Part shown: positions 47,307-54,272 of the stretch, one piece after another
Layout of the letters: each line of letters opens with the position of its first letter
Numbering within the stretch: the first letter of the stretch is position 1
Assembly: GCA_030064795.1 (NCBI GenBank)
Contig: JASJEI010000015.1
Location: 1-57,415 of the forward strand
Source: Pleurocapsa sp. MO_226.B13
GTDB taxonomy: Bacteria; Cyanobacteriota; Cyanobacteriia; Cyanobacteriales; Xenococcaceae
Direction: 5' to 3'
DNA length: 57,415 nt
Notes under the pieces: generated by a model
What the model saw: the letters and a program-made list of their open reading frames with translations, nothing else
What the model was told of the DNA's origin: nothing
The model's database searches: none
Translations under genes and position numbers: made by a program

Positions 47307-48416
47307 ATGAAACGGAGACAATTACTCGATCGCTTAGCTGTCGCTACAACCACCAGCACTATCCTGGTTGCTTGTAACCAAACCGAGCAAACTAATGGTA
47401 GCCCTGAAGTTGGCGGTGGTGAATTACCCCAGATTAGATGGCGAATGGTCACGAGTTGGCCCAAATCATTGGATACTGTTTATGGTGGGGCGCAAACCGT
47501 ATGCGATCGCGTTGCTGCTATGACTGGAGGACGCTTTTCTATCGAACCCTATGCAGCAGGAGAAATTGTACCTGGTTTAGAAGTTTTAGATGCGGTACAA
47601 AATGGCACTGTAGAATGCGGACATACTGCTAGTTACTATTATGTAGGCAAAAACCCTGCTTTAGCTTTTGGTACTTCTGTTCCCTTTGGCTTAACCGCTC
47701 AACAGCAAAATGCCTGGTACTACCACGGTGGCGGTTTGGAGACTATGCACGAACTGTATAGTGATTTCAATGTCATTAGTTTTCCTGCGGGTAATTCTGG
47801 GGCGCAAATGGGGGGCTGGTTTAGAAAAGAAGTTAAATCCCTGCAAGATCTAAAAGGACTAAAAATGCGGATTCCTGGTATTGGAGGTAAAGTAATGTCT
47901 AACCTGGGAGTAAACGTGCAAGTCTTACCAGGAGGCGAAATCTATTTAGCTTTGGAAAGGGGCGCTATTGATGCTGCTGAATGGATAGGTCCCTACGACG
48001 ATCTCAAGTTAGGCTTAAATAAGGCCGCAACCTATTACTATTACCCTGGTTGGTGGGAACCTGGTTCGACTTTTGAAGTGCAGGTCAATAAATCGCAGTG
48101 GGATAAATTACCCGTAGAATATCAAGAAATCTTTAAAACCGCAGCTATGGAAGCCAATCTCAAGATGCTTTCCAGATATGATGCTCTCAACCGAGAAGCT
48201 CTAAAAACTCTCGTCGATAGCGGAACTAAACTGACAGCATATCCTTCAGAAATATTACAAGCAGCCCAACAAGCAGCCTTAGATTATTATGCAGCAGAAT
48301 CTGCTAAAAGCCCTGCTTTTAAAAAAGTATACGATCGCTGGAATCAATTCCGTTCGACCATCTCTGAATGGAATAAAATCAACCAGTTAAGTTATGTTAG
48401 TTTTATTAATAATTGA
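47307..48416 (+). CDS. TRAP-type substrate-binding lipoprotein (DctP family)
   Basis: A 369-residue binding protein for a TRAP transporter, which imports organic acids with a sodium gradient. The N-terminus [23 protein letters not shown] has a twin-arginine-like start and a lipobox (LVAC). The mature part shows [20 protein letters not shown], the conserved anion-binding Arg region [26 protein letters not shown] and [10 protein letters not shown]. It is close to the 2-oxo-acid/lactate-type subgroup. A TTG at 47301 is an alternative start. No dctQ or dctM gene lies in the window, so the membrane subunits must be elsewhere. Confidence 0.93.
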   Translation: MKRRQLLDRLAVATTTSTILVACNQTEQTNGSPEVGGGELPQIRWRMVTSWPKSLDTVYGGAQTVCDRVAAMTGGRFSIEPYAAGEIVPGLEVLDAVQNGTVECGHTASYYYVGKNPALAFGTSVPFGLTAQQQNAWYYHGGGLETMHELYSDFNVISFPAGNSGAQMGGWFRKEVKSLQDLKGLKMRIPGIGGKVMSNLGVNVQVLPGGEIYLALERGAIDAAEWIGPYDDLKLGLNKAATYYYYPGWWEPGSTFEVQVNKSQWDKLPVEYQEIFKTAAMEANLKMLSRYDALNREALKTLVDSGTKLTAYPSEILQAAQQAALDYYAAESAKSPAFKKVYDRWNQFRSTISEWNKINQLSYVSFINN

Positions 48417-48767
48417 CCAACGGTCAACCGCAAGCCTCGTATCACAGCGCGTTCGCGATTCGGAGGTTTCGTCCGCTGGGTTGCTGCTCCTTATATCTAA
48501 TCGGATTGAGAAGATACATCTACATCAAGAATTGCAAAAAGCGATTGCGTTTTGCCTCTCTCCCCCCACCTCTCTAAATCTCTCCTGGAGAGACTTCTGA
48601 TGTCTCTATCTCCCTATAATCACTCCTGAAAGGAGTGATACGATTGTATCTCCTCTGTAGAGGAGATGATAGAGGGGTGGGGAGATAAAGAGGGGTTGGG
48701 GAATAGTTGAATGGTCTGAGGTGTTAATGAATGGGCAGTTGCGATCGACGGTAAGAAAATCTGTTTT
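48417..48767. other. Spacer with a nested hairpin element
   Basis: A TTGACC-aac-GGTCAA hairpin touches the TRAP gene's stop. A larger inverted arrangement follows at 48557-48685. No frame is supported. Confidence 0.5.
48557..48685. repeat. Inverted-repeat element enclosing two perfect hairpins
   Basis: The arms TCTCTCCCCCCACCTCTCTA and TAGAGGGGTGGGGAGA are imperfectly complementary. Between them lie ATCACTCCT-gaa-AGGAGTGAT (48619-48639) and ATCTCCTC-tgta-GAGGAGAT (48648-48667). It is probably a non-coding dispersed element. Confidence 0.65.
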
Positions 48768-48920
48768 TTAAGAAGCATCTTCCCAATCACTTAATTTTTC
48801 ATGTCTTAATTTTTTCGATTTATCTGGGGGTGCTTTTGGTTTGCCTATTTCTATAAGTTCTTGGCGTTTTTGCCTTTTAGGATTAACTTTTTTTTGAGTT
48901 TTATGGTTCAAGGATAACAT
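48768..48920 (-). CDS. Small basic protein, 50 residues, function unknown
   Basis: The frame begins with ATG at 48920, 9 bases downstream of a perfect GGAGGT ribosome binding site, and ends with TAA. The product starts MLSLNHKTQKKVNPKRQKRQ, is very rich in Lys/Arg in its first half, and ends in the acidic KLSDWEDAS. I do not recognise it. It has no membrane segment or zinc ligands. The ribosome binding site and the regular composition argue for a real gene; a nucleic-acid-binding role is only a guess from charge. Confidence 0.65.
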   Translation of the reverse strand: MLSLNHKTQKKVNPKRQKRQELIEIGKPKAPPDKSKKLRHEKLSDWEDAS

Positions 48921-49375
48921 GGTAATTTACCTCCATGATTTAACTAATAATGTGTTTTTATTTTGGAAAAAAATATTTGGTTTTTGTTTCTGACATTATT
49001 ATCTCATTTTTTTATTAAATCAATAGAATACTGTCTAATTCATGATCGAGCTAATTATTGCTAAAAATTCATAAATATACGATCTGTAATAACTTTAGTC
49101 GAATTACAAAATTATTTAGCTAGCTATTATTAGTTATCGATCTTGTGTCTTCGCTCGTTAGTTTGATTCGTGAATAATTGGGAATTACTCTAGTTAAGAG
49201 TACTTAATAAACAACTACAAATTACTACGATTATCATTAGCAAAACTTAACAGGGTAAGCTCAATATAAAATAATGTTTTCTTCACAAGTTTCTCAATTT
49301 TTATTGATAACCTTAAAACAAGCTATATTTTAATAATTTCCTGGATTCAAAGTTATTCAATTAAACAAGATTTCG
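48921..49375. other. AT-rich spacer upstream of hypD
   Basis: About 450 bases of AT-rich sequence with no supported frame. It must hold the promoter of the small basic protein (minus) and of hypD (plus). No ribosome binding site is clear for hypD. Confidence 0.5.
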
Positions 49376-50479
49376 ATGAAATTTATAGACGAATATCGTG
49401 ATGCCGAAATAGCTAGCAAATATGCAGCAGCGATCGCCAGAATAACCACACGTCCCTGGACGATTATGGAAATTTGCGGTGGACAGACGCATTCAATAGT
49501 TAAATATGGCATAGACAAACTTTTGCCCCCCGAAATTACTCTAATACACGGCCCTGGGTGTCCTGTATGCGTCACATCGGTCGATTTAATCGATAAAGCG
49601 ATCGCACTGGCATCTCGTCCAGAAGTAATTTTCTGCTCTTTTGGGGATATGCTACGAGTCCCTGGTAGTAACGCTAAAGACTTACTATCGGTCAAGGCTC
49701 AAGGTGGAAATATACAAATTGTTTATTCTCCTTTAGATGCGGTCAACATCGCTGTTCAAAATCCCGAAAAACAAGTAGTTTTCTTGGCTGTAGGCTTTGA
49801 AACTACCGTACCCACAACGGCGATGGCGGTTTATCAAGCTGAAAAATTAAAGATTAACAACTTCTCTTTGCTAGTGGCCCACGTACTAGTCCCCCCAGCG
49901 ATGGAAATGATTTTGGCCTCACCCGATAACTGCGTACAGGGATTCTTAGCTGCTGGTCATGTTTGCACCGTAATGGGATACGAAGATTATCAAATAATTG
50001 CCCTACAGTATGACGTTCCGATTGTGGTCACGGGGTTTGAGCCTGTAGATATTCTTCAGGGTATTTATATGTGCGTTAAGCAACTCGAATCAGGCATGGT
50101 GGAAGTAGAAAATCAGTATGCTCGTGCTGTTAGTTTTGAGGGGAACACGACAGCGCAGCAATTAATCTCCACAATATTTGAAACTACTACTTATCAATGG
50201 CGTGGTATTGGTAATATTGAAGATAGCGGTTTAAAATTACGAAAGGAATACAGTCAGTTTGATGCTTTAAACCGATTTAAGTTAGAAACTTATAAGACTA
50301 AAGAGTCATCAGACTGTATCAGTGGGTTAATTCTACGGGGAACTAAAAAACCCCATCAATGCCAATCCTTTGGTAAAGAATGTACTCCAGAACATCCTCT
50401 GGGCGCGCCAATGGTTTCTTCTGAGGGTGCTTGCGCTGCTTACTATCGTTATCGAGAATTGGTTGGGGGTTACGGTTAG
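49376..50479 (+). CDS. hypD: Hydrogenase maturation factor HypD
   Basis: A 367-residue HypD. With HypC it forms the scaffold on which Fe(CN)2CO is assembled for NiFe-hydrogenase. It shows the conserved ICGGQTHSI (cyanide-carrying Cys), [20 protein letters not shown], and the C-terminal 4Fe-4S cysteines in C...[22 protein letters not shown]. Complete and normal in length. hypE lies 352 bases downstream; other hyp or hydrogenase genes are not in the window. Confidence 0.97.
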   Translation: MKFIDEYRDAEIASKYAAAIARITTRPWTIMEICGGQTHSIVKYGIDKLLPPEITLIHGPGCPVCVTSVDLIDKAIALASRPEVIFCSFGDMLRVPGSNAKDLLSVKAQGGNIQIVYSPLDAVNIAVQNPEKQVVFLAVGFETTVPTTAMAVYQAEKLKINNFSLLVAHVLVPPAMEMILASPDNCVQGFLAAGHVCTVMGYEDYQIIALQYDVPIVVTGFEPVDILQGIYMCVKQLESGMVEVENQYARAVSFEGNTTAQQLISTIFETTTYQWRGIGNIEDSGLKLRKEYSQFDALNRFKLETYKTKESSDCISGLILRGTKKPHQCQSFGKECTPEHPLGAPMVSSEGACAAYYRYRELVGGYG

Positions 50480-50501
50480 AGGAAGGAGGCAGAGGGAGCT
50501 T

Positions 50502-50670
50502 ACAAGGGTAGACTTTTTACATTTGACTGTTTATTTATTTGGGGATTTGGGGGATTAGGGAATTAGGGTGTATTTTTTAGTCGATCTAAGTATCAATCAA
50601 CACATATTTACAGCGATTTGATACTTAATTAGAGTGCATACTCACCTCTTTGTTAAAAACCTACCCTTGT
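50502..50670. mobile_element. 169-bp non-coding element with inverted ends (MITE-like)
   Basis: The left end ACAAGGGTAGACTTTTTAC and right end GTTAAAAACCTACCCTTGT are inverted copies with about 16 of 19 matches, the outer ten perfect. A 12-base word GGCAGAGGGAGC stands on both sides (50488-50499 and 50674-50685), two to three bases away from the ends; it might be a target duplication or chance in purine-rich DNA. No transposase is encoded. Confidence 0.55.
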
Positions 50671-50744
50671 CAGGGCAGAGGGAGCAGGGGAAGCATAGAA
50701 ATAAGGAACAGGAAAGAATAGGGAAGATGGAGACTTAGAGGAGA

Positions 50745-50829
50745 CCACTAACCACTAACCACTGTACGGGCGTTTCGCGAAACGCCCCTACTAACCACTA
50801 ACCACTAACCACTAACCACTAACCACTAA
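50745..50829. repeat. TAACCAC heptamer array interrupted by a 20-bp palindrome
   Basis: About nine copies of the heptamer CTAACCA run up to the hypE start. They are split by GGGCGTTTCGCGAAACGCCC (50768-50787), a perfect palindrome with extra GTA/TAC arms. The array reaches within two bases of the ATG and replaces any normal ribosome binding site. Confidence 0.85.
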
Positions 50830-50831
50830 CT

Positions 50832-51884
50832 ATGATCGATCTCACTTGTCCTATCCCGTTGCAGCAATATCCCCAGATCTTGATGGCTCATGGTGGCGGT
50901 GGTAGATTAATGCAGCAGTTGATTCAAATGTTTCTTGCTGCTTTTGGTACGGCCGATACTATTCAACACGATGCGGTAACGCTTCAGCTTGCGGGTAACA
51001 AAATCGCTTTTACTACCGACTCTTATGTAGTCAAGCCTTTATTTTTTCCTGGTGGCGATATTGGTTCGTTGGCTGTCAACGGTACGGTTAACGATTTAGC
51101 AATGGCGGGTGCGCGTCCGCTCTATCTTAGCGTCAGTTTTATTTTAGAAGAAGGATTATCAATAGAAACTCTATGGCAGGTAGTGCAGTCTATGCAGAAA
51201 GCAGCAACCATTGCAGGAGTGCAAATAGTCACTGGAGATACTAAGGTAGTAGATCGGGGCAAGGGAGATAAAATTTTTATTAATACTACTGGTGTAGGCA
51301 TTATCGAACACAATCTGGCGATCGCGCCTCAGTCAGTAAAGCCAGGAGATTTGATTTTACTCAATGGAGATTTGGCAAGACACGGAATTGCGATTATGGC
51401 AGTCCGTGAGGGATTGGAGTTTGAAACTACTATTGAAAGCGACTCGGCACCACTGGCGGATTTGGTTTTGGAATTACTGGCAGCGGATCTTGAAATTCAT
51501 TGTCTGCGAGATTTAACTCGTGGTGGTTTAGCTAGTGTTTTAAATGAGATTGCTGTTGCTGCTGAAGTTGGAATAGAAATTGATGAGAGTTTAATTCCGA
51601 TTAGAGAAGAGGTGCAGGGAGCGTGTGAAATACTGGGATTCGATCCGCTTTATGTGGCAAATGAGGGGAAATTTATTGCATTTATTTCCCCAAAAGATCG
51701 CGCTCGCGCTCTAGAAGTCATGCGATGCCTTCGGCTAGCTTCGCAATCGCATTCTGCATCTAATGCAGCAATTATCGGTAAGGTTGTTCGGGAGCCAAAC
51801 TCATTGGTCACAGTTAAAAGTAAAATTGGTTCTAAGCGGATCTTGGATCTATTGAGTGGAGAACAATTACCGCGAATTTGCTAA
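50832..51884 (+). CDS. hypE: Hydrogenase maturation factor HypE
   Basis: A 350-residue HypE that dehydrates the thiocarbamoyl group on its own C-terminal cysteine to make the cyanide ligands of the NiFe centre. The PurM-like fold shows [52 protein letters not shown] and [14 protein letters not shown]. The essential C-terminal PRIC is present. The start codon sits directly behind a heptamer repeat array with no Shine-Dalgarno sequence. Confidence 0.97.
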   Translation: MIDLTCPIPLQQYPQILMAHGGGGRLMQQLIQMFLAAFGTADTIQHDAVTLQLAGNKIAFTTDSYVVKPLFFPGGDIGSLAVNGTVNDLAMAGARPLYLSVSFILEEGLSIETLWQVVQSMQKAATIAGVQIVTGDTKVVDRGKGDKIFINTTGVGIIEHNLAIAPQSVKPGDLILLNGDLARHGIAIMAVREGLEFETTIESDSAPLADLVLELLAADLEIHCLRDLTRGGLASVLNEIAVAAEVGIEIDESLIPIREEVQGACEILGFDPLYVANEGKFIAFISPKDRARALEVMRCLRLASQSHSASNAAIIGKVVREPNSLVTVKSKIGSKRILDLLSGEQLPRIC

Positions 51885-51899
51885 TTTGGATGATGGATA

Positions 51900-51955
51900 G
51901 TGGTTAGTAGTTAGTAGTTGGTAAAAGCAACTCCGAACTCCTAACTCCTAACTAT
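51900..51955. repeat. Degenerate heptamer repeats between hypE and the gamma-subunit gene
   Basis: GTGGTTAGTAGTTAGTAGTTGG and AACTCCGAACTCCTAACTCC lie between two convergent genes. They are of the same kind as the heptamer arrays elsewhere in the window. Confidence 0.6.
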
Positions 51956-52829
51956 TTAAAGCTTCAAAACCAGCCACAATATCTAGTAATTCTTCGGTAA
52001 TAGTAGTTTGACGCTGCTGATTGAACTGCATTTTGAGTTCGCTTAGGCGTTCGGTGATGTTTTTTTCTGCCATCTGCATTGCTGCTAGCCGACTTGTATT
52101 TTCACTCTTTAATGATTCAGCGCAGGCATAATAGAGCGAAACAAAGAAATACTGACGAAATAAGGCTGCTGTTAGCTTATCTGGGTTCATCGTGAAGGTA
52201 GGAAGACTAGAAGAAGTCCATTTTTTTTGCTTTAAGTCCTGTAGCCATTGGGAATTTAGAGGAAAGATTTGCAATCTGGTGGGGCGATAAACAATCCCCG
52301 AAATAATGCGATTGTAGATAATCACAATGCGATCGACGCGGTTTTGCTTGCGCCATGCTTCCAAGGTCAAAACTATTTCTTGTACGACTGTAGTAATCCC
52401 CTCTACTGAACTGGGTAAGTTGAACCCAACTTCACAATTGTGTCCCATTACCTTAAGGCGATCGCCAATTCTCGCCCCAACATTTAAAATTAACCGATTG
52501 GTATTGGAGATAGAAGTAGTATTGAGATATTTTTGAGTAGATTCGGCAATTCGTTCGTTAAATTGACCGCACATACCCCAATCAGAACCAAAAACTACTA
52601 ATCCAAGACTTTGAGCGGGCTTAGTTGGTTCTTTTAGTAATCTTTGAGGATATTTTTGCAGCAAAATTTGCCAACCCATTTCTAAAGTGCGATCGTATTC
52701 ACTTAATGATTCTACTGCCTTCTCATACTGATGAATACTTACGGCTGCCAATGCCTTCATAGTTTTGACTACAGACTTTAAATCGTCTGCTGTAGTTATT
52801 TTGTGCTTGAGTTCTTCAATAGTTGTCAT
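51948..52829 (-). CDS. F-type ATPase gamma subunit, alternative (N-ATPase) type
   Basis: A 293-residue gamma subunit. The N-terminal helix reads IEELKHKITTADDLKSVVKTMKALAAVSI and the C-terminal helix SRLAAMQMAEKNITERLSELKMQFNQQRQTTITEELLDIVAG (given in parts), which together form the rotating coiled coil. It lacks the 30-40-residue insertion of photosynthetic cyanobacterial gamma and fits the alternative, sodium-type F-ATPase group. No alpha, beta, delta or c-ring gene is near, so this is an isolated copy. It may be a remnant of a lost or scattered N-ATPase operon. Confidence 0.85.
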   Translation of the reverse strand: MTTIEELKHKITTADDLKSVVKTMKALAAVSIHQYEKAVESLSEYDRTLEMGWQILLQKYPQRLLKEPTKPAQSLGLVVFGSDWGMCGQFNERIAESTQKYLNTTSISNTNRLILNVGARIGDRLKVMGHNCEVGFNLPSSVEGITTVVQEIVLTLEAWRKQNRVDRIVIIYNRIISGIVYRPTRLQIFPLNSQWLQDLKQKKWTSSSLPTFTMNPDKLTAALFRQYFFVSLYYACAESLKSENTSRLAAMQMAEKNITERLSELKMQFNQQRQTTITEELLDIVAGFEALNS

Positions 52830-52934
52830 TATCTTTCAACAGCAAACTATTTCAGGGTTTGCTCACAAGTTCTTCAAGTTATAACTCTATGATACGAATG
52901 AAGTGAAAGAGAGAATAAATATAAATAAGATCCA

Positions 52935-53165
52935 ATGAATACTAGCAATGAAGCGAGAAAAGCAATGGCTAAAGCACGCCTTCATCAAGAACACATAGAT
53001 GAAAATATGTTGCTTCGCTCTCAAGAAGAAATTAACCAACATTCTCTTCAAGACCTAGAATCAGAGTCTAGAGAATCAATGGTTAAACAAAGACAACATG
53101 AAGAACATACAAAAAAAACTATGACATCTCGTACAGCAACAGAAATCAATCAAACCGAGCAATAA
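52935..53165 (+). CDS. 76-residue protein built of two diverged repeats, unknown function
   Basis: A small, hydrophilic, highly charged protein. Residues 6-35 (ARKAMAKARLHQEHIDENM..R...EINQ) and 44-73 (SRESMVKQRQHEEHTKKTM..R...EINQ) match at a spacing of 38 residues, with Met, His-x-Glu-His, Met, Arg and Glu-Ile-Asn-Gln in common. It is probably all alpha-helical. I do not recognise the family. No strong ribosome binding site precedes the ATG. The conserved HxEH pairs might bind metal, but this is a guess. Confidence 0.6.
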   Translation: MNTSNEARKAMAKARLHQEHIDENMLLRSQEEINQHSLQDLESESRESMVKQRQHEEHTKKTMTSRTATEINQTEQ

Positions 53166-53194
53166 AATTGAATTATTCTGAATTATTGTTGTCT

Positions 53195-53275
53195 TTGAAC
53201 CTGGGACGTGAAGCGATAACGGAGGGTACAAGCACCCGCGTAATCTGGCGGGTGTCACGTCCTCACCTTTTTGGC
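53195..53275 (-). pseudogene. Second tnpB-end-like remnant / structured repeat
   Basis: The minus-strand frame reads GEDVTPARLRGCLYPP, like the CGEDVxP tail of many TnpB proteins. As DNA, GGACGTGA (53204-53211) pairs perfectly with TCACGTCC (53255-53262), and CACCCGC (53233-53239) with GCGGGTG (53248-53254). The inner hairpin and its flanks are shared with 47075-47130. Whether it is a gene relic, the right end of an IS200/IS605 element or an RNA is open. Confidence 0.45.
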
Positions 53276-53420
53276 TATATAGTCAAAATCATCTTTAAGA
53301 TTTGCTAAGTAGCTCAACATAAATAAAGTGAAGTTTGTCGTAAATTCTTTATTTAAGAAACTGTTTGTCAAGTAAATCTTAAAAACCAAAAAAGTGGGGA
53401 GGTAGGGAGATAGGGACTAC

Positions 53421-53485
53421 AGACGCGATATATGAGGGGCTGTTTCTTGAGGTTTCCTCAAGAATTTATAAGCCCCGTCACGTCT
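53421..53485. repeat. Nested hairpin with AGACG/CGTCT arms
   Basis: Outer AGACG/CGTCT, then GGGGCT/AGCCCC (53436-53441 with 53471-53476), then the perfect inner stem TTCTTGAGG-ttt-CCTCAAGAA (53444-53464). The arms recall the palindrome at 24796. Confidence 0.75.
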
Positions 53486-53630
53486 CTAGAAGGGAGGTAA
53501 GGAAGTATTAGTCCCCAAATCCCCAAGTCCCCTTCCAAGCGATAAAATTCCAATAGATATGCAGTTTGATTTTTTGTTTATAAACACTCTCTAAATCAGC
53601 TTTATAGATCCGATCCTCAAGACAACTTAA

Positions 53631-54269
53631 ATGCAGTATATTTATCTACATGGTTTCGCTTCTAGTCCCAAGTCTAACAAGGCGCAGTATTTAGGCGATC
53701 GCTTTGCGGAAAAAAACCTCGCTCTCAATGTCTTGGATCTCAATCAAGGAGATTTCAGCAATCTCACCCTAACTAGGCAAATTAAGCAAACTGTGGCTGC
53801 TTTTCCCGCTGCGGATATTCCTGTTACCTTGATTGGTTCGAGTTTTGGGGCGTTAACCTCGGCTTGGGTAGCCCAACAACACCAACAAGTACAACGTTTG
53901 ATTCTTCTCGCACCTGCTTTTGGTTTTCCTCAGAGTTGGTATTCCAAATTAGAGCCAAATCAAATCAAACAGTGGCGCGAAACTGGCTGGTTATCGGTTT
54001 ATCATTACGGTCAAGAGCGACAAATTCTCCTCAAATATCAGTTTTTGCAAGATGCCGATAATTATCCCGTCGAGGAGTTAAAGCGATCGCTTCCTACCCT
54101 AATTATTCATGGGATTGATGATGATGTCGTCCCCATTCAAGTCAGCCGAGACTACGCCAGTCGAAACTCCCAGGTAAAATTAATCGAATTAGATAGCGAT
54201 CATGGTTTGAATGATTCTAAGGAAAGAATCTGGCAAGAGATTCAGAATTTTTTAACAACTAATAACTGA
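53631..54269 (+). CDS. YqiA/YcfP-type alpha/beta hydrolase
   Basis: A 212-residue single-domain hydrolase. It has the start IYLHGFASSPKSNKA, the nucleophile Ser71 in GSSFG, the acid in HGIDDDVVP and the His in SDHGLND. This is the YqiA/UPF0227 esterase group; the physiological substrate is unknown. Its stop is three bases from the end of the convergent gene. Confidence 0.9.
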   Translation: MQYIYLHGFASSPKSNKAQYLGDRFAEKNLALNVLDLNQGDFSNLTLTRQIKQTVAAFPAADIPVTLIGSSFGALTSAWVAQQHQQVQRLILLAPAFGFPQSWYSKLEPNQIKQWRETGWLSVYHYGQERQILLKYQFLQDADNYPVEELKRSLPTLIIHGIDDDVVPIQVSRDYASRNSQVKLIELDSDHGLNDSKERIWQEIQNFLTTNN

Positions 54270-54272
54270 TAA

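Larger units (their letters stand above)
50480..50831. other. hypD-hypE spacer with inserted repeats
   Basis: The two maturation genes would usually be adjacent. Here they are separated by a 169-bp element with inverted ends (50502-50670), a purine-rich stretch, and a TAACCAC heptamer array that encloses a 20-bp palindrome (50768-50787). No gene is seen. Confidence 0.7.
53166..53630. other. Spacer with a tnpB-end-like element and a nested hairpin
   Basis: It holds the conserved element at 53195-53275 and the hairpin at 53421-53485, and no supported gene. A ribosome binding site for the following gene is not obvious. Confidence 0.5.

Noticed and set aside
50740..50831. CRISPR array suspected from regular TAACCAC units
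   Set aside because: The units are seven bases long without spacers, so this is a simple tandem repeat.
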